Below are positions 26,652 to 34,044 of a stretch of 34,044 nt of DNA, piece after piece. The stretch is from contig JAAELQ010000009.1 in NCBI GenBank assembly GCA_024226515.1, positions 1 through 34,044 on the forward strand, read 5' to 3'. How positions within the stretch are numbered: position 1 is the stretch's first letter; each line of letters opens with the position of its first letter. The stretch is from a bacterium (GTDB taxonomy: Bacteria; Acidobacteriota; Polarisedimenticolia; Polarisedimenticolales; Polarisedimenticolaceae). Under the pieces are notes generated by a model that searched no databases, was not told the origin of the DNA, and saw only the letters and a program-made list of their open reading frames with translations. A program made the position numbers and the translations under genes.

Positions 26652-29600
26652 GTGGAACGTTCGCCCGGTACGACTTCGCGCCGCCCGCGTGCCTCCGACA
26701 GGATCGTCTTGTCGACCGCGGCACGCCTGGCGATCGCGAGCGCGACCGTGCTGGCGCTCGGCGCGTGCTCCCGCGACCAGGCATTCGACTCGCGCTCCGA
26801 TGCGCGCCCGATCCCGGTCGAGTTCGAGCGCACGGAGCATCCTCCGACGGCGCTGGACGAGGCGATGAAGGCCGACGGTCCGGGTTTCGGCGGCTGGGAA
26901 AGCGAAGGGTTGAGCCAGACGGCCTCGCGCGCCCTCGAGACGCTGGGAGAGCGGATCCGCGCCCCCGAGGGAAGCGCTGTCGATCGGCTGGCCGATCTGC
27001 TGGACGAGGAGTTCGCCTGCGCGGCGCTGCGACCGGCCGGCCTGTCGGAGGTGTTCGACGACGGCGTCTTCAACGTGCGACGCGCGCCGATCGGCCGCGC
27101 CGACGCACGGGCAACGGTCCATCGTGGGCCGCGGGGCCTCGCGGAAGCGCTGGACGAGCTCGGCGCCGAGCTGCGATCCGGCGACGAGATTCGCGTCGAG
27201 TTCGAGATCCGCGGAGTGGAGGTCGCCTCCGACACGGTCACGACGCGCGCGTTGTACAGCGCCGGAGCTCTCGGAGCGCACGGCGGGGTGCAACAACGTG
27301 GCGAATGGATCCTGCGCTGGCGCCGTGCGCCAGGCGCCTCCCCGGGGCTGCTCCTGCAGTCGATCGAGCCTTCGCGCTACGAGGAGATCCTGACCCGCCT
27401 TCCCGGAGGCTCGCTGTACCGGGACTTCACGGATTCCGCCCTGCGCAACGCTCCCGCGTCCGCCGCGCAGGGGTTCCACGGTCTGTTGCACTGGGCGGAG
27501 CGGATCAGTCGCATGGAGAACGTATCGATCTACGGCCATTCCGGGATCGCCGTGGGCGACGTCAACGGAGACGGTCTGGAGGATCTCTACGTCTGCGACG
27601 ACGGAGGTCTGCCCAACCGGCTCCTGGTCCAGAACGAGGACGGAAGCCTGCGCGACGTGTCCGCCGAGGCCGGCGTCGACTGGATGGAACGCTCGTTCGC
27701 GGCATTGTTCGTCGACCTGGACAACGACGGCGACCAGGATCTGGTCGCTGCCACGCATCCACGCCTCCTGATCTGCGAGAACGACGGTCGAGGACGGTTC
27801 ACGGTGCGCCGCCGGCTCGCAGCGGTCGACGACGCCTACGCGCCGACCGCAGCCGACTACGACAACGACGGCGATCTCGATCTCTACATCACGACCTACG
27901 GCGGCGGAGGCCATGGGGGTGGCGCTTCGGAGGACCCGGAACGCGAGTCGACCGCGGGCGAGGTGGTCTCCTCCCGCACGGCACGCGGTGGCGGCATGGA
28001 GAGCGGAGGCCACTCCGGAGGGCTCGCGGCGGTGACCGTGTTCGACCCGCTGGACGACATCGAGGAAGAGGAGATCCCGGTGGTCCCGCCCGAAGACGGC
28101 GTGGCTCCGGTCGAGACCTCCCAGCGCGCCGGCAGCGCCACGGCCGGCCGCGCCGGCGGCCACAGCGAGGGAGCCACGGCCCCGGTCCCGTACCACGACG
28201 CGAACAACGGCGGCGCCAACGCGCTCCTGCGCAACGACGGGGAGTTCCGCTTCGTCGAGGTGACCGCCGCGACCGGCGTGGACCGCAACAACAGCCGCTT
28301 CAGCTTCGCCGCGGCGTGGGAGGACTTCGACAACGACGGCGATCTCGATCTCTACGTCGCCAACGACTTCGGGCGCAACAACCTCTTCCGCAACGACGGC
28401 GGCCGCTTCGTCGACATCGCCGCACGGGCCGGCGTCGAGGACGTCGGCGCCGGGATGTCGGTGTCCTGGGGTGACTACAACCTCGACGGCTGGGTCGACC
28501 TCTACGTCGGCAACATGTTCTCCAGCGACGGCATGCGAATCGCCTACCAGGATCGCTTTGCGCCGGGTCACTCGAACGAGGACGTCGCGCTCTTGCGGCG
28601 CACGGCACGCGGCAACAGCCTGTTCACCAACCTGGGTGACGGCACGTTCCGCGACGACAGCGAACTCAGCGGGATCAACGAGGGGCGCTGGGCCTGGTCC
28701 TCGAACTTCGCCGACCTGAACAACGACGGTCGGCAGGACGTCGTGGTGGCCAACGGTTTCCTGAGCAGCGAGAGCCGCGAGGAGATGTCGAGCTTCTTCT
28801 GGCGTCAGGTCGTGTCGCGCACCCCGCGAACGGACGAGCAGTACGACGAGTACCAGGCGGGCTGGGACGCGATCAATCGCAGCGTTCGACAGGGCAAGTC
28901 CTGGGCCGGCTACGAGCGCAACTGCGCGTTCCTGAACTGTGGGACCGATCGCTTTGCCGACGTCTCCGTACTGAGCGGACTGGATTTCGACGACGACGGC
29001 CGTGCCGTGGCGCTCGTCGACTGGGATCACGACGGGGATCTCGACCTCTGGCTGCGCAATCGAACCGCACCGCGGCTGCGGCTGATGTTGAATCAGCTCC
29101 CGGCGGGCGCCGCGTTCCTGGCCCTCAAGCTGCAGGGGACCACCGCCAACCGCGACGCAATCGGCGCGCGCGTGGAGCTCGTGCTCGGCGACGGCAAGCG
29201 AGTCGTTCGCTCGCTGCGCGCCGGCGAGGGGTTCCGCTCCCAGTCGAGCAAGTGGCTGCACTTCGGCCTCGGTACCACCGCTCTGGCCGATGCGGTCGAG
29301 CGACTGACCGTCCGCTGGCCCGGCGGCGAACGCGAGAGCTTCTCGGGCGTCGAGCCGGGTCGGCGCTACGTCCTGCAGCAAGGTAGCGGCACGGCGGCCG
29401 AGTGGGTTCCACCGGTGCGCTCGTCGAGCCTCCGCCCCTCCCCGCGCGCGTCGACGGCGCGTCCGCCGGAGAGCGCGCGGCGGATCGTCCTCTCTCGACG
29501 ACTCCCCCCCATGACACTGTCCTACGCCGACCTCGACACGGGGACGGAACGTAGCGTGCGTCCGACCGGAAGGCCGTTGTTGATTCAACTGTGGGCCAGC

Positions 29601-30908
29601 TCGTGCGATCCGTGTGTGGCCGCGCTGCGGCAGTTGAGCGAACGGCAGCACGGGCTCCGCACGGCAGGCCTCGACGTTCTCGCGCTCACCGTCGACGGCA
29701 TCGACCTGGATCGCGTCACGACTCCGGACGATGCGCGACGCACCCTGCAAGAGATCGGCTTCCCGTTCGACACGGGGCGGGCGACGGCGGTGTTGCTCGA
29801 GGAGCTGGAGTTCGTCCAAGACCTGATGCAAGGTCATGTGGCTCCGCTCGCCGTGCCCGCCGCGTTTCTGTTCGACGGCGAGAATCGTCTGGCGCTGGTC
29901 TACCGCGGTGGGGTCGGCGTCGACCGTCTGGTCGAGGACCTCGCCGTCCTCGAGCTGTCCGGCGAGGCGTTGCGCGAGGCGGCGCTGCCGTTCGACGGTC
30001 GGTGGTACAGTCGCTTCGAGCCGATCGAGTTCTACGCCCCGATGCTGGCCGCGGAGTGGCAAGAGCGCTACCCGGAAGAGACCGGCCGTTTTCTCGATGT
30101 GTCCATCGACTACCTCCGGACCCGGCTCGAGTCGGCAGACCTGCCCGCCACGCAGAAGGGCCGGCTGGAGGCATCGCTGGCGGATACGCACTTCCAGCGC
30201 GCGGCGTTGCACGCCGAGCAGCGGCGTTTCGCGGAGGCGGTGCAGCACTACCGGGCGGTTCTGGTCCATCAACCCGATCGGGCCGAGGCTCACGCGGGCC
30301 TGGCCTTGAACCTGTCGGAGCTCGGCGATCTGCCGTCGGCGATCGAGCACTTTCGCCTTGCCCTGAGCCTCGGCCCCGCCGAGCCCTCGACCCACAACAA
30401 CCTGGGCCTGGCCCTGTTTCTCCAGGGAGAGACCGCGGCCGCGATCCGCGAGTTCCGTGAAGCGTTACGTCTCGATCCGACGGACGACGACGTGCATTAC
30501 GACCTGGGCCTGGCTCTGCACGAGGTTGGCCGCCTGACCGACGCGCTCGCCAGCTACCGGACGGCGTTGAGCCTGAGACCGGACGCCCTCGGCCCGATGA
30601 CCGAGTTGGCCTGGATCCTGGCCACGGACCCGGACGCGAAGACGCGCGTGCCGGATGAAGCGCTACGGCTCGCCCGCCGCGCCGCCGAGCTCACCGGAAA
30701 CCGCGACGCGACGATCCTGGACACGCTCGCCGCGGCGTATGCCGACGCCGCGCAATTCGACCGCGCGGTGATCACGGCGGAGAAGGCGCTGGAGGCGGCC
30801 ATCCTCGAGCGGAACCGTACGCTGGCCCACCATATCTCCCGGCGACTGCCGCTCTACCGCGAGCACCGGCCCTACCGCGAACGAGCCGGGGCCGGCACGG
30901 GAGAGTGA
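26652..30908 (+). CDS. Multidomain lipoprotein: FG-GAP propeller, ASPIC/UnbV, redoxin-like and TPR domains
   Basis: A 1418-residue exported protein. The N-terminus has a hydrophobic segment ending in the lipobox LGAC. Residues ~30-280 form an uncharacterised domain. FG-GAP repeats span ~290-810 and are interrupted by a Gly/His-rich then acidic insert (~416-521). ASPIC/UnbV is at ~823-906 (NRDAIGARVELVLGDG, LTVRWPGGERE). A TlpA/AhpC-like redoxin region (~950-1100) has WASSCDPC with C985 and C988. TPRs fill ~1180-1400. The whole suggests a surface or periplasmic scaffold with a thiol-redox module. The start GTG 26652 has GAGGAAGG seven bases upstream; ATG 26616 in the same frame is possible. 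Assignment of domains is confident; function is not. Confidence 0.9.
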   Translation: MERSPGTTSRRPRASDRIVLSTAARLAIASATVLALGACSRDQAFDSRSDARPIPVEFERTEHPPTALDEAMKADGPGFGGWESEGLSQTASRALETLGERIRAPEGSAVDRLADLLDEEFACAALRPAGLSEVFDDGVFNVRRAPIGRADARATVHRGPRGLAEALDELGAELRSGDEIRVEFEIRGVEVASDTVTTRALYSAGALGAHGGVQQRGEWILRWRRAPGASPGLLLQSIEPSRYEEILTRLPGGSLYRDFTDSALRNAPASAAQGFHGLLHWAERISRMENVSIYGHSGIAVGDVNGDGLEDLYVCDDGGLPNRLLVQNEDGSLRDVSAEAGVDWMERSFAALFVDLDNDGDQDLVAATHPRLLICENDGRGRFTVRRRLAAVDDAYAPTAADYDNDGDLDLYITTYGGGGHGGGASEDPERESTAGEVVSSRTARGGGMESGGHSGGLAAVTVFDPLDDIEEEEIPVVPPEDGVAPVETSQRAGSATAGRAGGHSEGATAPVPYHDANNGGANALLRNDGEFRFVEVTAATGVDRNNSRFSFAAAWEDFDNDGDLDLYVANDFGRNNLFRNDGGRFVDIAARAGVEDVGAGMSVSWGDYNLDGWVDLYVGNMFSSDGMRIAYQDRFAPGHSNEDVALLRRTARGNSLFTNLGDGTFRDDSELSGINEGRWAWSSNFADLNNDGRQDVVVANGFLSSESREEMSSFFWRQVVSRTPRTDEQYDEYQAGWDAINRSVRQGKSWAGYERNCAFLNCGTDRFADVSVLSGLDFDDDGRAVALVDWDHDGDLDLWLRNRTAPRLRLMLNQLPAGAAFLALKLQGTTANRDAIGARVELVLGDGKRVVRSLRAGEGFRSQSSKWLHFGLGTTALADAVERLTVRWPGGERESFSGVEPGRRYVLQQGSGTAAEWVPPVRSSSLRPSPRASTARPPESARRIVLSRRLPPMTLSYADLDTGTERSVRPTGRPLLIQLWASSCDPCVAALRQLSERQHGLRTAGLDVLALTVDGIDLDRVTTPDDARRTLQEIGFPFDTGRATAVLLEELEFVQDLMQGHVAPLAVPAAFLFDGENRLALVYRGGVGVDRLVEDLAVLELSGEALREAALPFDGRWYSRFEPIEFYAPMLAAEWQERYPEETGRFLDVSIDYLRTRLESADLPATQKGRLEASLADTHFQRAALHAEQRRFAEAVQHYRAVLVHQPDRAEAHAGLALNLSELGDLPSAIEHFRLALSLGPAEPSTHNNLGLALFLQGETAAAIREFREALRLDPTDDDVHYDLGLALHEVGRLTDALASYRTALSLRPDALGPMTELAWILATDPDAKTRVPDEALRLARRAAELTGNRDATILDTLAAAYADAAQFDRAVITAEKALEAAILERNRTLAHHISRRLPLYREHRPYRERAGAGTGE

Positions 30909-30929
30909 GCGCGGCGCGAAGCGGCGCTC
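30907..30929 (+). terminator. Weak hairpin after the multidomain lipoprotein gene
   Basis: Arms GAGCGC (30907-30912) and GCGCTC (30924-30929) with an 11-base loop, starting inside the stop codon. There is no T-run, so any termination role is uncertain. Confidence 0.25.
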
Positions 30930-30952
30930 GGCGGCGGCTCAGGTATCATGGC
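30924..30952 (+). repeat. 29-base near-repeat, copy upstream of tmk
   Basis: Matches 23630-23658 in pgpA at 27 of 29 bases. In the frame of the later tmk codons it would again read ALGGGSGIM. It contains the ATG at 30948 that would otherwise look like a tmk start. Confidence 0.7.
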
Positions 30953-31037
30953 GGTCCACCTCGAGACCGAGGATCTGACAGAGCCCTGCTTTCACGGCGC
31001 TCCGCCGATCGGACCGGAGCCCGGGAGTCCGTCAACC

Positions 31038-31685
31038 GTGTGGATCACGTTCGAAGGCATCGAGGGTAGCGGCAAGTCGACACAGATCGCGCGTCTGGCC
31101 GACCGCCTGCGCCGCGCCGACATCCCGACCGTGGTGACGCGCGAACCAGGCGGAACCGAGACCGGACGCAAGCTACGCGCGATCCTGCTGCGGCCGTCGA
31201 CGAAGATCCACCCGATGACCGAGCTGCTGCTGTACGCCGCGGACCGCGCCGAACACCTGTACCAGGTCGTCCTCCCGGCGCGCGAGCGCGGCGAGGTCGT
31301 GCTGTGCGATCGATTCCTCGACGCGACGCTCGCGTATCAGGGATACGGGCGCCGCCTCGGGACCGATCGCATCCTCGAGCTGCACCGACGCTCGCCGCTC
31401 GACCGGCGTCCGGATCGCACCCTGCTGTTCGATCTCGACCCCGAGATCGGCTTGCGCCGGGCGCGCGATCGCAACTCCGAGCAAGGCACGGACGCAACCG
31501 AGGGGCGGTTCGAGCAGGAGCTGATGGACTTCCACAACCGGGTGCGCCACGGTTACCTCGACCTCGCGCGCGGCGAGCCCGGGCGCTTCCGCATCGTGGA
31601 CGCCGCTCCCGACGCGGACCACGTCGAGCGGGCGGTCCTCGACGAGCTGGCGGATCTGCTGCCGCGGCTGGCGGACACGCGATGA
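31038..31685 (+). CDS. tmk: Thymidylate kinase
   Basis: Tmk, 215 residues from GTG 31038, phosphorylates dTMP to dTDP. The P-loop FEGIEGSGKST is at residues 5-15. REPGGTETG and LCDRFLDATLAYQGYGR (the DRY-like dTMP site) follow, and the lid region lies near DATEGRFEQE. GTG 31038 gives the usual WITFEGIEG N-terminus and length, with GGGAG ten bases upstream. The in-frame ATG at 30948 would add 30 Pro/Glu-rich residues unlike the family and lies in a repeat shared with pgpA, so it was not chosen, but it cannot be excluded. The stop overlaps the holB start as ATGA; tmk-holB adjacency is common in bacteria. Confidence 0.93.
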   Translation: MWITFEGIEGSGKSTQIARLADRLRRADIPTVVTREPGGTETGRKLRAILLRPSTKIHPMTELLLYAADRAEHLYQVVLPARERGEVVLCDRFLDATLAYQGYGRRLGTDRILELHRRSPLDRRPDRTLLFDLDPEIGLRRARDRNSEQGTDATEGRFEQELMDFHNRVRHGYLDLARGEPGRFRIVDAAPDADHVERAVLDELADLLPRLADTR

Positions 31686-32743
31686 TCAAGCTGCAGGAGA
31701 TCGAGGGGCACGACGCCGCACGCGAGATGCTCGCGCGCATGCTCGACAACGATCGAGTCCCGCACGCGATGCTGTTTCAGGGCCCCGAGAACGTGGGCAA
31801 GGCCACGACCGCGCTCGCGTTCGCCGCGTGCCTGCTGTGCGAGACGCGTGGATCGGTGGCCTGCGGACGCTGCGACCCCTGCCGTCTGCTCGAGGCGGGA
31901 ACCCACCCCGACTGCATCATGCTCGGGCTCGAGGCCAAGCCCTCATCGCCCAGCGGCCGCAAGAAGAGCGCCGGCCCGATCGCCCCGGAGGACCTGCGCA
32001 AGATCATCACCGTGGACCAGATTCGCGGGATGGCGCAGCACGTCGGCCTCGCACCGCGCATGGGCCGGCACCGCGTGTTCCTGATCGATCCCGCGGACCA
32101 GATGAACGCGGAGGCACAGAACGCGCTGCTCAAGACGCTCGAGGAGCCCCCGGGGCAAGCGGTGCTGTTACTGATCGCCCGGCGCCCCAACCTGCTGCTG
32201 CCGACGGTGCGCTCGCGCTGCTTTGCCTTGCGCTTCGCGGCGTTCCGCTCGGACGTGTTGACCGAGATGCTCGTCGCGCGCGGGATCTCCCGCAGCGAGG
32301 CACTCGCGCGCGCTTCGCTGGCGGAGGGCCGCTTCGGTCGCGCGCTGGAGATGGAGCTCGACGAGCTCCAGGCGCGACGCGAGCAGGTGCTGGAGACGCT
32401 CGAGGGGCTCGTCGCCTCCGCCGCGGAGGCCGTCCCGCGCATTCCGGCGTCGGCCGCCGAGCTCGCCGGCAAGACCGAGCGCAGCCTGCTCGAGGGTCTG
32501 GAGATCCTGCAAGGCCTGCTGCGCGACGCCGGACGGGCGCAGGCCGACCCGAGCGATCCGCACCTGGTCAACGCCGACCTCGGCCCGCGGCTCGCGCGCA
32601 TCGGCGGCACCCTGGGCCCGACGCGCACCGCCGCCCTGGTCGCCTCGGTGGAGAAGCTGCGCGGGGAGCTGCGCTTCAATCTGAACCGCACGTTGCTGGC
32701 CGAGGGCCTGCTCGCCGCGATCGGCGGCGGTCCGTTGCCGTAG
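31682..32743 (+). CDS. holB: DNA polymerase III subunit delta'
   Basis: Clamp-loader subunit of 353 residues. The AAA+ Walker A-like segment is FQGPENVGKATTALAFAACL (32-51). Zinc-module cysteines are C53, C61, C64 and C67 (CETRGSVACGRCDPC). VFLIDPADQMNAEAQNALLK and TLEEPPGQAVLLLI mark the Walker B/sensor region, with the SRC motif in TVRSRCFALRF. The start ATG 31682 overlaps the tmk stop. The C-terminal third is the helical collar domain. The gene faces the TPR lipoprotein with one base between stop codons. Confidence 0.94.
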   Translation: MIKLQEIEGHDAAREMLARMLDNDRVPHAMLFQGPENVGKATTALAFAACLLCETRGSVACGRCDPCRLLEAGTHPDCIMLGLEAKPSSPSGRKKSAGPIAPEDLRKIITVDQIRGMAQHVGLAPRMGRHRVFLIDPADQMNAEAQNALLKTLEEPPGQAVLLLIARRPNLLLPTVRSRCFALRFAAFRSDVLTEMLVARGISRSEALARASLAEGRFGRALEMELDELQARREQVLETLEGLVASAAEAVPRIPASAAELAGKTERSLLEGLEILQGLLRDAGRAQADPSDPHLVNADLGPRLARIGGTLGPTRTAALVASVEKLRGELRFNLNRTLLAEGLLAAIGGGPLP

Positions 32744-32744
32744 G

Positions 32745-33878
32745 TCACTCTCGAGCGGCCCCGTCGAGCCGGGCCAGCGCAGCCACAGCCTCGGCGTTAT
32801 CCGGCTCGAGGTCCAGTGCCCGCAGGATCGACTTACGTGCCGTCCCCGCTCGCCCGCGGGCGAGCTCGGCACGCCCGACCGCCAGATGGGTGTCGACGAG
32901 CTGCGGACTCCCACGCGCCGCCCGCCGGTACAACCGCAACGCCCGGCGCGGCTTGCCGTCACGCATCTCGAAGTCACCGCGAAGCAGTAACATGTAAGGC
33001 GCGCAGCCGGCACGATCCGCGGCCGCAATCGCGGTGCGCGCTTCGGAGAGACGACCCAGCGAGAGGTACAACGACGCCAGGTTGTGCAACACCGTCTCGG
33101 ACTGCGGATCGATTCCGAGCGATTGCCGGTAGGCTCGGAAGGCGCCGTCGAGGTCGCCGAGCCGGCGCAGGACCGCCCCCAGGTTCCCGTGAGCCGGCGC
33201 GAAGTCGGGAGCCAGCGCAACGGCGTGCCGTAGATGCGTCGAAGCGGAAGGGAGATTCCCTTCCAGTAACGCCTCGGCGCCCAGGTTGTTGAGGTAAATC
33301 GCGCCGAGCCACAGATCGTCGATCGGTCGCAGACCTACGAGCCGCTTCTCGTTTGACGGGGCAAAATCGAACACGTCGGCCCCACCCGTCCGTTCGTAGA
33401 TGGCGACGATATGGTCGCTGACCACGATGAGATCGCCCACCTTTTCGACTGTCGGGATCACCCTGGGCAGTGCAGCGCGCAGCGGCAGCCCCACGGAACG
33501 CGCCATGGCGATGAACAGGATCGTGAACGACGCGCAATTGCCACGGCGCAGACGGTAGGTATCCGCAGCGGAGTACGTGCCTATGGAACGGTACTCGAAG
33601 CGCAGGCCATCCTCGTCGAACAGGAATCCGTGCAGTCTTCGTAGTTTCTCGAGCTCGCTGCCCGACCCAACGACGGCAAGGGCGGCCTCGCGCAATTCGT
33701 CGCCGATTGCGAGAGGGTCGGTCAACGTCGCCGGATCCAGTCCGCGACGCCGCACCTCCTGCTCCCACGAGACGGCCTCGAGCCCGTGTCGTTTCAGGGT
33801 CGCCGTCGAGCACGCGACCGCCGAGACCAGGCAGGCGCTCGCAACGAGGAAAGCGGCTCGGTATCCGAGACCCTTCAT
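32745..33878 (-). CDS. Transglutaminase-like/TPR lipoprotein
   Basis: A 377-residue exported protein with a probable lipobox at VAC (C23). Residues ~55-190 form a transglutaminase-like fold with the triad C115 (RRGNCASFTILFIAMAR), H156 (SDHIVAIYE) and D171 (VFDFAP). Residues ~192-375 are TPRs (YLNNLGAEALLEGNLPSAST, HGNLGAVLRRLGDLDGAFRAY, LHNLASLYLSLGRLSEA). The combination suggests a periplasmic, membrane-tethered protease or amidase-like enzyme with a protein-binding platform. The start ATG 33878 begins the signal peptide; longer readings to 34031 lack a suitable start context. No substrate can be named. Confidence 0.87.
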   Translation of the reverse strand: MKGLGYRAAFLVASACLVSAVACSTATLKRHGLEAVSWEQEVRRRGLDPATLTDPLAIGDELREAALAVVGSGSELEKLRRLHGFLFDEDGLRFEYRSIGTYSAADTYRLRRGNCASFTILFIAMARSVGLPLRAALPRVIPTVEKVGDLIVVSDHIVAIYERTGGADVFDFAPSNEKRLVGLRPIDDLWLGAIYLNNLGAEALLEGNLPSASTHLRHAVALAPDFAPAHGNLGAVLRRLGDLDGAFRAYRQSLGIDPQSETVLHNLASLYLSLGRLSEARTAIAAADRAGCAPYMLLLRGDFEMRDGKPRRALRLYRRAARGSPQLVDTHLAVGRAELARGRAGTARKSILRALDLEPDNAEAVAALARLDGAARE

Positions 33879-33956
33879 GACCTGAGTGTACCTGCCCGGC
33901 AATTCGATGAGACCTTCAACATGGGGCGATAGCCTGATCGTACACGTACGGGCGAG

Positions 33957-33965
33957 TGCTACGAT
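33957..33965 (+). promoter_or_regulatory. Extended -10 element at the right edge
   Basis: TGC followed by TACGAT. If used, transcription would start near 33972, only a few bases before GTG 33975, implying a very short or absent leader. Confidence 0.3.
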
Positions 33966-33974
33966 GGCCACCTC

Positions 33975-34044
33975 GTGCAGCCCCAACGACTCGCCCTGCG
34001 TGCCCGCGCCTCGTCGGTCTATGCCGACCACCGCGCCGCCTACC
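33975..34044 (+). CDS. Possible 5' end of a gene running off the window (partial)
   Basis: From GTG 33975 the frame is open to the right edge with GC-rich third positions (VQPQRLALRARASSVYADHR...). An extended -10 element lies just upstream. A frame from ATG 33963 is also open but reads as a Pro/Ser/Thr-rich stretch with poorer codon character. Too short to identify. Confidence 0.3.
   Translation, partial: MQPQRLALRARASSVYADHRAAY

Noticed and set aside
27540..29090. Tandem DNA repeats in the FG-GAP region
   Set aside because: The repeated pattern is at protein level (DxDxDG loops); apart from one 28-base tract the DNA has diverged, so it is not a satellite or CRISPR-like array.
26646..30395. 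A 1249-codon open frame on the minus strand opposite the multidomain lipoprotein
   Set aside because: Translation is Arg/Gln/Val-rich without recognisable domains, while the plus strand encodes clear FG-GAP, ASPIC, redoxin and TPR domains.
30948..31037. ATG 30948 as the tmk start
   Set aside because: It lies in a segment shared with pgpA and adds 30 residues unlike thymidylate kinases; GTG 31038 gives the usual N-terminus. Kept as a possible alternative.

Overview
The window is a GC-rich, densely coding stretch of bacterial chromosome with 25 confidently recognised or well-supported protein genes, no RNA gene, no insertion sequence and no CRISPR array. The sequence suggests a diderm, lipid A-making bacterium: there is an LpxH-type lipid A hydrolase, an outer-membrane barrel protein ending in Phe, and several lipoproteins. 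FG-GAP/ASPIC-UnbV (CRTAC1) proteins, an MJ0042-type zinc-ribbon protein, a DUF4388 protein and a FusA2-like EF-G are common in Planctomycetota, Acidobacteriota and Myxococcota-like lineages. The phylum cannot be settled from this window.

Layout. (1) 163-3105 (+): a three-gene cassette (dprE1, dprE2, DPPR synthase) for polyprenyl-phosphate D-arabinofuranose, the pathway best known from mycobacterial cell walls. (2) 3163-6261 (-): a large envelope protein with a degenerate glycosidase-like region, a LolA-like region and a C-terminal beta-barrel. It is divergent from a DUF62 SAM hydrolase (6344-7156), followed by a thiolase (7203-8381). (3) 8378-10867: an uncharacterised small protein (-), a DUF4388 protein (+) and acpS (-). 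(4) 11112-12680 (+): a coiled-coil NYN/LabA-type nuclease-like protein with a long leader. (5) 12694-16452 (-): nfo, queA, tgt and lpxH, each pair overlapping by four bases. (6) 16566-18208 (-): an MJ0042 zinc-ribbon membrane protein and an M48 metalloprotease. (7) 18392-24675 (+): fusA2, asnS, rimO, pgpA and ribF, again with four-base overlaps. (8) 24707-30908: two divergent FG-GAP/ASPIC lipoproteins, one fused to a redoxin domain and TPRs. (9) 31038-32743 (+): tmk and holB. (10) 32745-33878 (-): a transglutaminase-like/TPR lipoprotein, then possibly the first codons of another gene at the right edge.

The genes are mostly housekeeping: translation and tRNA modification, replication, DNA repair, lipid and cofactor synthesis. 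The accessory interest lies in the D-arabinose donor cassette in a non-mycobacterial setting, the multi-domain envelope proteins, and several sequence-level oddities. The oddities are an Ala at the DprE1 Cys387 position, a Glu for His in the DUF62 triad, a REP-like palindrome inside a gene, a 29-base near-repeat shared by pgpA and the tmk upstream region, a hairpin with a stop codon in its loop, and NTGA start/stop overlaps at nine gene junctions.
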